Assembly: GCA_017458085.1 (NCBI GenBank)
Contig: JAFTGE010000010.1
Span: 1 to 58,855, forward strand
Direction: 5' to 3'
Length of the DNA: 58,855 bases
Origin: Oscillospiraceae bacterium
GTDB taxonomy: Bacteria; Bacillota; Clostridia; Oscillospirales; Oscillospiraceae
A program made the translations under genes and the position numbers. The notes under the pieces are model-generated. The model saw only the letters and a program-made list of their open reading frames with translations, did not search any database and was not told where the DNA came from. This document shows positions 26,960 to 34,497 of this stretch, piece after piece (position 1 is the stretch's first letter; each line of letters begins with the position of its first letter).

Positions 26960-26977
26960 GCTTTTTATCTTCCTTTC

Positions 26978-27051
26978 CAGGGACCCTTAATAACCCGCTT
27001 GAAATCGCCATTTTCACACGCGAAGGGGGCCGACGGTCTCCAGGGACCCTG
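26978..27051. other. Candidate cos/terminase-binding region with a repeated CCAGGGACCCT
   Basis: The 122-nt gap between the HNH and small terminase genes carries CCAGGGACCCT at 26978-26988 and again at 27041-27051; the core AGGGACCCT is itself palindromic. Position and symmetry suggest terminase binding or cutting, but nothing proves it. Confidence 0.35.
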
Positions 27052-27081
27052 ACCGTAGAGGTAAAACCCCGGCCCCGGCGG

Positions 27082-27441
27082 TCAGTACCGGTACACCGGG
27101 TCATGATCCTCGCGGCGGGTCTTCTCGCTGTGGTGTTTATGGCAGAGCGGCTGCCAGTTGCTCTCGTCCCAGAACAGGACAGGATCGCCTCGGTGCGCTT
27201 TGATGTGGTCAACGTCGGTAGCCTTGACATACCGTCCGTCCTTGAGGCACTCCACGCACAACGGGTGCGCTTCCAGGTAACGCTTCCTGGCTCTCTGCCA
27301 CTTGGAGCCGTAGCCCCGGACAGCGGCGGACCGTATTTCCTCGGGATGCTGAGCGGCATGCGCCTCACAGTATTTCTTTCCCCTGGACACCAGCTTTGGA
27401 CAGCCGGGGTGGGCGCATGGATGGTCCGGCATTCGCGGCAT
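27082..27441 (-). CDS. HNH endonuclease adjacent to terminase
   Basis: 119 aa. A zinc-binding framework is visible (CAHPGCPKLVSRGKKYCEAH; HPLCVECLKDGRYVKATDVD), then the HNH core DVDHIKAHRGDPVLFWDESN and PLCHKHHSEKTRREDHD. In HK97-like phages this HNH protein is needed for terminase cutting at cos rather than homing. GAGGGAG lies 6 nt before the ATG. Its start region overlaps the promoter of the divergent small gene at 27495. Confidence 0.92.
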   Translation of the reverse strand: MPRMPDHPCAHPGCPKLVSRGKKYCEAHAAQHPEEIRSAAVRGYGSKWQRARKRYLEAHPLCVECLKDGRYVKATDVDHIKAHRGDPVLFWDESNWQPLCHKHHSEKTRREDHDPVYRY

Positions 27442-27469
27442 TGCAATCTCCCTCGTTCCGTGGTATACT
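27441..27469 (+). promoter_or_regulatory. Sigma-A-like promoter of the small plus-strand gene
   Basis: TTGCAA and TATACT are separated by exactly 17 nt, with GTGG before the -10, as in the crcB promoter. It lies 26 nt upstream of the ATG at 27495 and overlaps the start of the opposing HNH gene. Confidence 0.7.
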
Positions 27470-27494
27470 GCGTCCCACTGAAGGAGGTGTCCGT

Positions 27495-27689
27495 ATGGAA
27501 AAATTCATTCCCTACGAAAAGCTCTCCAAAAAGAAACAGCGGGAGCTTGACAGAAAACGCAGAAACACATGGGGCAGCCTCAGCCCGGTCACCCGGAACA
27601 CGGCGAACCCCAAAGCGTACAACAGACAGAAGGCACGGAAGTGGAATCGTGATGATTACCCGACCGTGCCTTCTTCGTTATGCGCGTGA
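27495..27689 (+). CDS. Small basic protein of unknown function (cargo gene on the opposite strand)
   Basis: 64 aa. AAGGAGGTG sits 6 nt before the ATG, and a promoter and a hairpin flank it, which together make it a real gene despite its size and orientation against the late operon. It is very basic (KLSKKKQRELDRKRRNTWGS; AYNRQKARKWNRDDYP). Short proteins with this kind of opening (MEKFIPYEKLSKKKQREL) occur in gut Firmicutes genomes. A nucleic-acid-binding role is possible from composition only. Confidence 0.75.
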   Translation: MEKFIPYEKLSKKKQRELDRKRRNTWGSLSPVTRNTANPKAYNRQKARKWNRDDYPTVPSSLCA

Positions 27690-27691
27690 AA

Positions 27692-27719
27692 AGCCCCGCG
27701 GAGAAAAACCCGCGAGGCT
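27692..27719 (+). terminator. Hairpin after the small plus-strand gene
   Basis: AGCC plus CGCGG pair with CCGCG plus GGCT around a GAGAAAAA loop with one internal mismatch. It starts 3 nt after the stop codon. The T run (CATTACGCTTTTT) is a little distal. Confidence 0.6.
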
Positions 27720-27784
27720 CATTACGCTTTTTGCTGATTATACTATATCACAAAGGCAATAAGCTCATCTCGGTTCAAAACGGG

Positions 27785-28216
27785 TCAATTTTCGATCTGA
27801 ATGAAATTTTCCGGCAGGACAGCGTGGTCAAGCGCGGATCTGTGCCGGCGTTTGACCGTACTGACGCTCTCGTTCAGCTCATCTGAAATCTCCTCCCAGG
27901 TGAGATTGTGTACGTACCGATAGCTGAGGACCATGCGCTCGTCTGTGTCGGGGACTGCCGCGATGACGCCGCGGATCTGCTCTTTGAGGCTGATCAGCAG
28001 ATCGATCTCGGAATTGATCTTTTCCTCCAACGCCATGATCTTCTCCAAGCTGCGGACAAAGGGCGCTTCCGCCGGACGGGAGGTCTGCACCCTGTCCCCA
28101 AGCACCGGAGAGGAGATGCTCCCCATCATCTTCCGCAGAGTCGACACCTCCCGGATATTGCTGTCGATTCTCTGGTCAAGCCTGTACGCCTGGAAAAGAT
28201 AATCTCTAATCGTCAT
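27785..28216 (-). CDS. Sigma-70 region 4-like/ArpU-like phage transcription regulator
   Basis: 143 aa. The N-terminal 90 aa are helical (SLEKIMALEEKINSEIDLLI), and the C-terminal 50 aa form a sigma region 4-type HTH: DERMVLSYRYVHNLTWEEIS followed by DELNESVSTVKRRHRSALDH. Proteins of this type sit before the terminase genes of Firmicutes phages and are thought to activate late transcription. GGAGG precedes the ATG at 28216. No sigma region 2 is present, so it likely works with host RNA polymerase as an activator or partial sigma. Confidence 0.82.
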   Translation of the reverse strand: MTIRDYLFQAYRLDQRIDSNIREVSTLRKMMGSISSPVLGDRVQTSRPAEAPFVRSLEKIMALEEKINSEIDLLISLKEQIRGVIAAVPDTDERMVLSYRYVHNLTWEEISDELNESVSTVKRRHRSALDHAVLPENFIQIEN

Positions 28217-28436
28217 TGATACCAGCCTCCTGTTTCAGTTTCCGCAGTATGACGCTTCCGTCCACACTGGTCAGTTCCTCAAACCACTCGGAGCGGAAGA
28301 ACCGCTCACACTCGTCCCTCATCTGCTTCGCGGTCTCATACCGGGGCCGCTTTTTCAGCGTTTTCACCGCCTTGCGCCAGTCCTTCACCGCCTGGAGGAC
28401 GATAGCGTTGGCGAGGTTTTCGTAGGCGTCGGTCAT
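28206..28436 (-). CDS. Small phage protein of unknown function
   Basis: 76 aa from the ATG at 28436, which overlaps the helicase stop (ATGA). MTDAYENLANAIVLQAVKDW, then basic helical text (RKAVKTLKKRPRYETAKQMR) and ECERFFRSEWFEELTSVDGS. It recurs between the SNF2-type helicase and the sigma-like regulator in Clostridia phages. Overlaps the sigma-like gene by 11 nt. No catalytic motif. Confidence 0.75.
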   Translation of the reverse strand: MTDAYENLANAIVLQAVKDWRKAVKTLKKRPRYETAKQMRDECERFFRSEWFEELTSVDGSVILRKLKQEAGINDD

Positions 28437-29806
28437 GCCAGCACCGCCTTCACGGCGTCGATCAGCGCCGACTGCGTATCGTCTTTGTCCTTCAGCGCCT
28501 TCACGATCCTGCCGTCGATGGTGCCCTTCGTCACGATGTGGATGACGGAGACCGTTTCGGACTCCTGCCCCTGGCGGAAAAGCCTGTCCACGGTCTGGGT
28601 GTAAAGCTCCAGCGACCACGGGATCGAGAACCAGACGATGGTGCTGCCGCCATGCTGCAGATTCAGCCCGTGACCGGCGGAGGCGGGATGGATCAGCATC
28701 ACGGGGTACTCTCCGCTGTTCCATCTGCGGATATCCTCGGGCTTGTCCAGGCGGGCGAAGGGGATGTGCAGCTTACGGAGCCGCTCGGATATGCGCTCCA
28801 GATCGTGTTTGTACCAGTAGGCGATCAGAAGCGGACTGCCGTTGGCGGACTCGATGATATCCTCCAGCGCGTCCAGCTTCCGGTCATGGACAGCGGTGAC
28901 GGAGCCGTCGTCGGCATACACCGCGCCGTTGGCCATCTGGGAGAGCTTGCCAGAGAGGGACGCCGCGTTCGCCGCCGTGACCTCGCCGTCGGGGAGCCGC
29001 AGGAGCAGGTCCCGCTTCATGGCGTCGTATTTCTCACGTTCCGCCTCGTCCAGGGTGACCGTGTATTCGGAAGTAACCAGCTCCGGCATATCCAGGAAGT
29101 CCGTGGACCGCATGCTGATGGTGATGTCGCCGATCCTGCGGTAGATCTCGTCCTCCGCGCCGGGAAGCGGCTTATAGCTGTATATGATATTGCCGTTGCG
29201 CCTGTCCGGGGCGAAGAAGACTTCACGGTACCTCCCAATAAACCGGCCGAGCCGTTCGCCCATGTCCAGGCACCTGTATTCCGCGAAGAGATCCATCAGG
29301 CCATTGCTGCTGGGCGTTCCGGTCATGCCCACCACGCGCTTCAGCTTCGGCCGAACCTTCATAAAGGCCCGGAAGCGTTTTGACTGCCAGTTCTTGAAGC
29401 TGGACAGCTCGTCCAGTACGCACATATCGTAGTCAAAGGGCAGACCGCTTTCTTCCACCAGCCAGGGGAGGTTTTCACGGTTGATGATGTAGATATCTGC
29501 GTCTGTGCGCAGGGCGCTTAAACGTTCCGCTCGAGTCCCATTTGCTATAGAACAGGTGAGCTCAGTCAAATGCTCCCATTTCATGATTTCATCCTGCCAA
29601 ACATAGCAAACCCGCAGTGGGCAGACGACAAGCACTTTGTGGATACAGAACTCGTCATACATTAGATCGCCTATCGCGGTAAGGGCGGTTACAGTTTTAC
29701 CTAATCCGCATGAGAGCAACAGCGCAGACACCGCATGATTCTTGATAAACTGAACTGAATACTCCTGGTATTGATGAAGATCAGTTCTTTTTAACAAATC
29801 TGCCAT
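28433..29806 (-). CDS. SNF2/DEAD-type superfamily 2 helicase
   Basis: 457 aa from the ATG at 29806 (GAGAGG upstream); the frame extends further but into the HNH gene. Motif I LLSCGLGKTVTALTAIGDLM, motif II CVLDELSSFKN (DELS rather than DEAH), motif III RVVGMTGTPSSNGLMD, motif V region MLIHPASAGHGLNLQHGG and motif VI YTQTVDRLFRQGQ. It probably remodels DNA or displaced proteins during phage replication, commonly next to a VRR-NUC gene as here. An HNH gene has come between the two. Confidence 0.92.
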   Translation of the reverse strand: MADLLKRTDLHQYQEYSVQFIKNHAVSALLLSCGLGKTVTALTAIGDLMYDEFCIHKVLVVCPLRVCYVWQDEIMKWEHLTELTCSIANGTRAERLSALRTDADIYIINRENLPWLVEESGLPFDYDMCVLDELSSFKNWQSKRFRAFMKVRPKLKRVVGMTGTPSSNGLMDLFAEYRCLDMGERLGRFIGRYREVFFAPDRRNGNIIYSYKPLPGAEDEIYRRIGDITISMRSTDFLDMPELVTSEYTVTLDEAEREKYDAMKRDLLLRLPDGEVTAANAASLSGKLSQMANGAVYADDGSVTAVHDRKLDALEDIIESANGSPLLIAYWYKHDLERISERLRKLHIPFARLDKPEDIRRWNSGEYPVMLIHPASAGHGLNLQHGGSTIVWFSIPWSLELYTQTVDRLFRQGQESETVSVIHIVTKGTIDGRIVKALKDKDDTQSALIDAVKAVLA

Positions 29807-30371
29807 TTGAGTTCCTCTCTTTCTGTGCTGCGTGGATCCTGGCGTGTTCATTTGCCGTAAGAACCTGCAGATTTTCCGGTGAATTATTATTGTGGTTGCC
29901 GTCAATATGGTGAACTTCTTCATTGGAAGTTAGCGGACGCCCGATTTTCTTCGCGGCGAGGTATCTGTACAGCCGTTCACCAGCAACAATTTTGTTCCCA
30001 TCAGCTGGTCTGGCTATGTCGATATAGTCCTGACAGCATCCGCGACTGCAAAAGTTGTGTTCGGATCTTGCAATATCAGATCTCTTTTTCAGAAATTCCC
30101 GTCCGCACCATTCACAAATAACAGATGCCTTTTGGCTTCTAAATGCATAAGCACATTCTGGGGAACAGAAGTGATGCTTATCGCGGTTGCCATGCTTGTT
30201 CTTCCGATCGAATGTCTTCCCGCAGTATTCACAGACCTGTGTATTTGATTTCCTGCTCCTCGCGCCATTCGCTTTGCCAAGACATGATCTGCAGCAATAG
30301 TTATGCTTCTTTATACTGGCGGGCTTTCTCTCAAATTCCTTACCACACCAATCACATTTGACCGATATCAT
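29781..30371 (-). CDS. HNH homing-type endonuclease with repeated zinc ribbons
   Basis: 196 aa. Three CxxC/CC zinc modules (CDWCGKEFERKP...CCRSC, CEYCGKTFDRKN...CSPEC, CEWCGREFLKKR...CSRGC) precede the HNH core EEVHHIDGNHNNNSPENLQV and LTANEHARIH. AT-richer and less codon-biased than its neighbours. It lies between VRR-NUC and the helicase, overlapping both (20 and 26 nt), so the intruder has been fitted into the translational chain. Likely a free-standing homing gene rather than a packaging HNH. Confidence 0.9.
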   Translation of the reverse strand: MISVKCDWCGKEFERKPASIKKHNYCCRSCLGKANGARSRKSNTQVCEYCGKTFDRKNKHGNRDKHHFCSPECAYAFRSQKASVICEWCGREFLKKRSDIARSEHNFCSRGCCQDYIDIARPADGNKIVAGERLYRYLAAKKIGRPLTSNEEVHHIDGNHNNNSPENLQVLTANEHARIHAAQKERNSNGRFVKKN

Positions 30372-30633
30372 TCAAAATTCCTCCAATCTGCTCCGGGGCG
30401 TCAAGGACGTACATCTTGAAGCCCAGGCGCGTCAGCATCTCATGTCTCGCGGTCTGCAGCGGGCGCGGCTTTTTGCCGGGAGCCTTCACCTCCACAAAGC
30501 CCAGCCTCCCATGAGGGAGGAGGACCATGCGGTCGGGCATTCCGTCAAAGCCGGGGCAGACCAGTTTGGGGCAGACGCCGCCGGCGGCCTTGACCGCTTT
30601 CACCAGCTTCTGTTCGATGCTTTTTTCTCTCAT
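30352..30633 (-). CDS. VRR-NUC domain nuclease
   Basis: 93 aa from the ATG at 30633 (AAGGAACAG upstream). The PD-(D/E)XK fold is compressed: EQKLVKAVKAAGGVCPKLVC, GFDGMPDRMVLLPHGRLGFV, EVKAPGKKPRPLQ and HEMLTRLGFKMYVLD. Stand-alone VRR-NUC proteins in phages are thought to act as Holliday-junction-type or structure-specific nucleases, usually with the SNF2 helicase. Size and motifs are typical. Confidence 0.92.
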   Translation of the reverse strand: MREKSIEQKLVKAVKAAGGVCPKLVCPGFDGMPDRMVLLPHGRLGFVEVKAPGKKPRPLQTARHEMLTRLGFKMYVLDAPEQIGGILNDIGQM

Positions 30634-30683
30634 TGTGCTGTTCCTTCCGCCGCCGTTTTTCATCAGCGGCTCTGTTTTGAAAA

Positions 30684-30785
30684 AGTGACACTCATGGCTG
30701 TCGTCCCTAAAAATCTCTATATGGATATTTTTTATAAAATTTTCTCTATAGGGACTTTTTAGAGTAGAGAGACATGAGTGTCACT
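30684..30785. repeat. 13-bp perfect inverted repeat around an AT-rich loop in the primase/VRR-NUC gap
   Basis: AGTGACACTCATG (30684-30696) is the exact reverse complement of 30773-30785. The loop is very AT-rich (ATATTTTTTATAAAATTTT) and holds nested CCCTA/TAGGG and CTCTA/TAGAG pairs. The whole gap 30634-30933 has no gene. Could be an origin, an operator region or an RNA structure. Confidence 0.5.
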
Positions 30786-30881
30786 ATTACTGTTTTTTCA
30801 TAAGGCGATTTTTCAGATATGACCGACATGACCGGCATTTTCCGCCGTCCGCTGTAACATCGTCCGCAAAATGACTGTCAC

Positions 30882-30948
30882 GACCGCCACTCCGAAAAAT
30901 CTCGATGATTTGCCGTTATAAGCGGCATGACCGTCACTCCAGAAAATC
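30882..30948. repeat. 20-bp direct repeat at the 3' end of the primase gene
   Basis: 30882-30901 and 30929-30948 match at 17 of 20 positions (GACCGCCACTCCGAAAAATC versus GACCGTCACTCCAGAAAATC). The second copy covers the last primase codons, so the first looks like a duplicated gene end or an iteron. Related GTCA/TGAC words continue through the gap. Confidence 0.45.
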
Positions 30949-33222
30949 CTGTCCGTCTTTCAGCCGGAGTCCCGTGATCATCCGGCCGACGTTCGTGCGT
31001 CTGCGCTGGAACCCCGCTTTCTCCAGGCTCCCATAGAAATCCGTGGTGCTGCGGGTATACTCCCCGGTCATCATGCAGACGTTGCGGTATGCCTGGTAAA
31101 GGTCCCCGGACTTTTCGGAGAACGACTTGTCCACTTCGCAGTGCTCTTCAATGAACTGCGCCAGCCAGTCGTTTTCCTCGCGGTATGCGTCGATGGCGTC
31201 CTGCACCACCTGGGGCTTGTCGGTGTGGAAGCCGGACTCGATGGCTTTGCCGGCACCTTCGATGATCCACTTCATGATGGCCTCCCCGGACTCGCTGAAG
31301 AGATGGTCGGCGAAGTTTTTGATATCCGACTTGCCGGTGATCTTGGCGTTGAAGGGAATGACGATAAGCCGCCGCCATGTGCCGTCGTCATTGGCGGACA
31401 CCCGGGGCAGATGGTTCGTATAGAGCACCAGGGTATGGGACGGGTCGAAGCTGAAGGGATCCTTGTATTTCTTTTCCGCCTGGATGGGATCGGTGCTGCA
31501 CAGCTGCTTTACCATGCCCGTGTTCAGCCGGGTGCCTTCCTCCAGCTCAGACGCGATGATGAGCCGCTTTCCCTTCAGTTCCGCCATTTCCGGCTTCACA
31601 TTGCGCTTGCAGTTCATGGTCAGGGCCTCGGCGGAGATCTTGCCGCTGTAGTTGCCCAGCACCCGGGCGATGGTGTTCCAGAACGTGCTCTTGCCATTGG
31701 CACCGCCGCCGTAGGCGATGATCATGTGCTCCTCATGGACCCTGCCGATGGCGGCCTGTCCCACGATGCGCTGCACATAGTCGATAAGCTCTGCGTCGCC
31801 GCAGAAGAACAGGTTCAGCGTATCCAGCCAGAGCTGCATGCCCTTGTCGCTGGGAGCGCAGTTGGTGATCTTGGTGATAAGATCGTCGGGATCGTGAGGC
31901 GCACAGCCGTCCAGCCCCTTTGACAGGTCGTAGGTCCCGGCGGGCGTATTCAGCAGTTCCGCGTCATAGTCCAGCTCGGAGACATCGATGGCTACCATCG
32001 GCTTGGCCGCGTTCATGGTGTTGACGATGTTTTTATAGTTGCGGTATCTCATGACGAACTTCTGGTAGGTGAGAGCGCCGATCAGGGCGTACAGCAGACC
32101 GAGCTTGTCATCGGGCACGGCTTTTTCCAGATCCTTTCCGTGCCCTTTGACGATCTCCTCCGCGATTCCCAGACCGATAAGCGCGTCCTCGGCGGCGGTG
32201 ATGGCCTCCTGGGCGTCGGAAAGCTGCGCGTCCAGGAAAGCCTCGACTACGCCGAGGGACTTCTCCTTGTTCTCGTACCAGCGGTCTCCGCCGAAAGCGA
32301 GGTAGTCCGTGGCGCTGGTGTATCTGAGCGTCCCGGCGCACTCCGCCGCCAACACCCGCGCTTCGCCGATATCCGAGTAATCCTCGGGTTTCAGCCGGCC
32401 GGAGCCGAACTCGTCGTTATACTCTTCGGGCGGGATGTAGTTGGGATCGGCCTGCACCTTCTGGGCGAACTTGACGGCGCTTTTCCAGATGGTCTTCAGT
32501 TCCGACGCGGGGAGCGGCGGTTCGCACTTGGCGGCGCGTTCCAGGAAAAGCTCATGGGCTTTGTCGCAGACGCCGTATTTCTTCAGCACCCGTCCGGCAA
32601 AGTGCGACATGGTGTTGTTCCGCGCGCCTTCAAGGATCGCGTCATCCGCCGAGAGGACGGCGGTATCCTCTTCCGGCTCATAATCCAGATCGGTAAGGAT
32701 CTCGTCCACCGTCAGGAAGCCTTCATGCCAGAACACATCATCCGCTGTGATGCGGGTACCGTACATGAAGCGTCCGGCGTCCAGGGCTTTTTTATCGAAA
32801 AAGGGGTACTTCTTTCGCAGAGCCGTTTTTATGGCGGAGATTCTGTCCGCGCTCACGCAGTGTTCAATGGTCGCGTGGAAGTGGAAGCGCGGCCGGGCGC
32901 ATTTGCCGCCCTTGGGGAGCATGTTATGTCGGCTCGGCGTGGTGGCGAACTCCACATCCCTCAGATCGGCGTCCTCCGCCAGCTTTTCCGGCGTTATCCA
33001 TTCGGCGGGATCTTCCGTGTGGTCGTTATCACAGTCCATTTCGATGACCGTGGCTTCGATGAAATTGTCGATGCTGCGGTAGTCGTTCAGATACCTGGCG
33101 GCGACATGGTCGCGCGCGACCGCCGCGGCCAGCTCCGCCGCGTTCGTGACTTCCTGCTTGTGCGGGTACAGGCAGTTGGTTTTGTCGCCCGTGCAATCTG
33201 CTGTGTAAATGGTGAGTTTCAT
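30934..33222 (-). CDS. Phage primase-helicase (D5-like, superfamily 3 helicase)
   Basis: 762 aa. Residues about 1-200 hold a primase-like domain (ATVIEMDCDNDHTEDPAEWI; RPRFHFHATIEHCVSADRIS); about 205-270 a primase C-terminal helical domain (GARNNTMSHFAGRVLKKYG); about 470-690 the D5/SF3 ATPase with Walker A AYGGGANGKSTFWNTIA, Walker B region ELKGKRLIIASELEEG and sensor VLYTNHLPRVSANDDGTWRR. The C-terminus is a wHTH (FIEEHCEVDKSFSEKSGDLY). It primes and unwinds phage DNA. Starts in the stop of a 27-aa frame. Confidence 0.93.
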   Translation of the reverse strand: MKLTIYTADCTGDKTNCLYPHKQEVTNAAELAAAVARDHVAARYLNDYRSIDNFIEATVIEMDCDNDHTEDPAEWITPEKLAEDADLRDVEFATTPSRHNMLPKGGKCARPRFHFHATIEHCVSADRISAIKTALRKKYPFFDKKALDAGRFMYGTRITADDVFWHEGFLTVDEILTDLDYEPEEDTAVLSADDAILEGARNNTMSHFAGRVLKKYGVCDKAHELFLERAAKCEPPLPASELKTIWKSAVKFAQKVQADPNYIPPEEYNDEFGSGRLKPEDYSDIGEARVLAAECAGTLRYTSATDYLAFGGDRWYENKEKSLGVVEAFLDAQLSDAQEAITAAEDALIGLGIAEEIVKGHGKDLEKAVPDDKLGLLYALIGALTYQKFVMRYRNYKNIVNTMNAAKPMVAIDVSELDYDAELLNTPAGTYDLSKGLDGCAPHDPDDLITKITNCAPSDKGMQLWLDTLNLFFCGDAELIDYVQRIVGQAAIGRVHEEHMIIAYGGGANGKSTFWNTIARVLGNYSGKISAEALTMNCKRNVKPEMAELKGKRLIIASELEEGTRLNTGMVKQLCSTDPIQAEKKYKDPFSFDPSHTLVLYTNHLPRVSANDDGTWRRLIVIPFNAKITGKSDIKNFADHLFSESGEAIMKWIIEGAGKAIESGFHTDKPQVVQDAIDAYREENDWLAQFIEEHCEVDKSFSEKSGDLYQAYRNVCMMTGEYTRSTTDFYGSLEKAGFQRRRTNVGRMITGLRLKDGQDFLE

Positions 33223-33302
33223 TTCATTACCTCCGCAATCAGCCCTCCGTCCGGGAGGGTATATTCTCTGCCCGCGTATTGTTCCGTCGGATGGTCACGC
33301 AT
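33219..33302 (-). CDS. 27-aa protein encoded just upstream of the primase
   Basis: Starts at the ATG at 33302 with GGAGGTACCGCA upstream and ends in TGA overlapping the primase ATG (ATGA). Sequence opens MRDHPTEQYAGREYTLPDGG. It also overlaps the preceding gene by 8 nt, so it fills an otherwise unexplained gap in a tightly packed operon. Either a microprotein or a translational coupler for the primase. Confidence 0.6.
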   Translation of the reverse strand: MRDHPTEQYAGREYTLPDGGLIAEVMK

Positions 33303-33915
33303 TGCGGTACCTCCTCATGCGCGGCGTCTCGCCGTACTCGAACCGCGCCTGACGGGCAAGCCGGTACGCGCGTTCCGTGGCGCCCTTGTTCATGTCATAG
33401 GTGTAGTTGCTGTCAGCGCCGAAGAGCTGGAACTTGCCGTCCTTGCCGACGCCGGGCATGGCTCCGAAGTAGTCTCCGTCAACGGTCTCAAAATTGAAAA
33501 GGGACACGCCATAGGGAGCCGGACCGAAGCCCGTCTCAAAGACCTCGTCCTCAAGATCGCGGGCGCAGTCGCCGGCGGGGATATTGCCCACGACCAGGAG
33601 CGGATTGATCTCCGCGGCGTCCCAATCCTCATCATCAAACGGGAAAGCGAAGCCTTTGATCTTCTCCGCGTCCTCGGCGGTCATCTTTCCCTTGACCTCC
33701 ACATAAAGGTCGTTGCCCTCGCTGTATCCGGCGTGGTTGAAAGTGACGTCATGGAGCAGAAAGTCCGGCAGATACTGCTGACCGTTGGGCAGGATGAAGC
33801 CCTCCGGCTCGTATTCCCACTTCACTCCGCAGGCGTCAAAGAAGACCGCCCAACGCGCCTCCAGTCTGGAGCGGAAGCGATAGCCTTTGTATTCTGTTTC
33901 AATTGCTTTTAACAT
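33295..33915 (-). CDS. PD-(D/E)XK nuclease-like phage protein
   Basis: 206 aa from the ATG at 33915 (GAGGAGAG upstream). The opening TEYKGYRFRSRLEARWAVFF, then GVKWEYEPEGFILPNGQQYL, PDFLLHD and LYVEVKGKMTAED match the nuclease fold of very-short-patch/T7 Endo I-like phage proteins: conserved E in SRLEARW, D in PDF and ExK in VEVKG. The C-terminal 100 aa are of unknown fold. It probably acts on phage DNA intermediates. Confidence 0.75.
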   Translation of the reverse strand: MLKAIETEYKGYRFRSRLEARWAVFFDACGVKWEYEPEGFILPNGQQYLPDFLLHDVTFNHAGYSEGNDLYVEVKGKMTAEDAEKIKGFAFPFDDEDWDAAEINPLLVVGNIPAGDCARDLEDEVFETGFGPAPYGVSLFNFETVDGDYFGAMPGVGKDGKFQLFGADSNYTYDMNKGATERAYRLARQARFEYGETPRMRRYRNA

Positions 33916-34321
33916 CGATTCTCTCCTCACAGTCTTCATTGAAATAGCGGATCGGCATCTGCCGTTTTTCCGCCTTGGCGATCTCCGCGGCCATGCCGGC
34001 GGTGATCCTGTCTCCAAACACCCACAGCTGCTCGCACTTGCCGAGGAACACCATGTTCATGAACATGGCATCGTTCCTCTCCGTCGCTTCCGACATGAAG
34101 CGCGGCAGGAACAGGTGCGGCGCCAGGGGGATTGCTCCGCTGTCGACGGCGAAGCGGCAGTAGCGTATGGCGTTCTCCGTGTTCCGGGCTTCATCCCCGG
34201 CGAACGGCGACGCCACATACACAAGCGGTTTCCATACGCGCGCTTCCTTTTCTATATTGGAAAGCGCCTCATGCGGCACGGGGTCGTAATAGCCCTCGCG
34301 GTTGAATCTGCTGACTCCCAC
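33899..34321 (-). CDS. DUF4406/DUF7768-type nucleoside deoxyribosyltransferase-like protein
   Basis: 140 aa with a GTG start at 34321 and AAAGGAGGACG upstream. The Rossmann-like text LVYVASPFAGDEARNTENAI, YCRFAVDSGAIPLAPHLFLP and LWVFGDRITAGMAAEIAKAE matches the deoxyribosyltransferase-like superfamily frequent in phages. It may act on nucleotides or nucleotide-like ligands; the substrate is unknown. It is the first gene of the long minus-strand unit, behind the 40-bp element at 34369-34408. Confidence 0.8.
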   Translation of the reverse strand: MGVSRFNREGYYDPVPHEALSNIEKEARVWKPLVYVASPFAGDEARNTENAIRYCRFAVDSGAIPLAPHLFLPRFMSEATERNDAMFMNMVFLGKCEQLWVFGDRITAGMAAEIAKAEKRQMPIRYFNEDCEERIDVKSN

Positions 34322-34368
34322 AGGCTCGTCCTCCTTTTCGTTAAAAGATGAAGGGCACGGCCCTTCTC

Positions 34369-34408
34369 AGCCCCTAAAAGAGAAAAACTCCCTGATTTGC
34401 CGAAAAAA
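34369..34408 (-). repeat. Phage 40-bp terminator-linked element, copy B
   Basis: Plus-strand text: AGCCCCTAAAAGAGAAAAA, 6-nt spacer, GATTTGCCGAAAAAA. In the minus direction it follows the shared terminator hairpin and precedes the first gene of the minus operon (start 34321). See copy A at 2512 and copy C at 34498. Confidence 0.75.
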
Positions 34409-34435
34409 TCTGAAAAAATTTTTTAAATGAGAAAA

Positions 34436-34482
34436 GCCCGCTGGTCTCATTCCGAAATTGGAAGAGACCGGCGGGCCTTTTT
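34436..34482. terminator. Bidirectional terminator between the two divergent phage operons
   Basis: GCCCGC-GGTCTC-TTCC pairs with GGAA-GACC-GCGGGC (34436-34476) around GAAATT; TTTTT follows on the plus strand and TTTTCTC on the minus strand. It sits upstream of both divergent operons, between copies B and C of the 40-bp element. Confidence 0.85.
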
Positions 34483-34497
34483 CATTTTCTTCAAAAA

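Noticed and set aside
25490-27052. 520-aa plus-strand open frame opposite the ParB-methyltransferase and terS
   Set aside because: Shadow of two strongly supported minus-strand genes; composition rich in His/Val/Leu as expected from antisense codons.
32140-33912. 590-aa plus-strand open frame opposite the primase-helicase
   Set aside because: Mirror of a GC-rich, well-recognised minus-strand gene; no ribosome site and no recognisable domain. A shadow frame.
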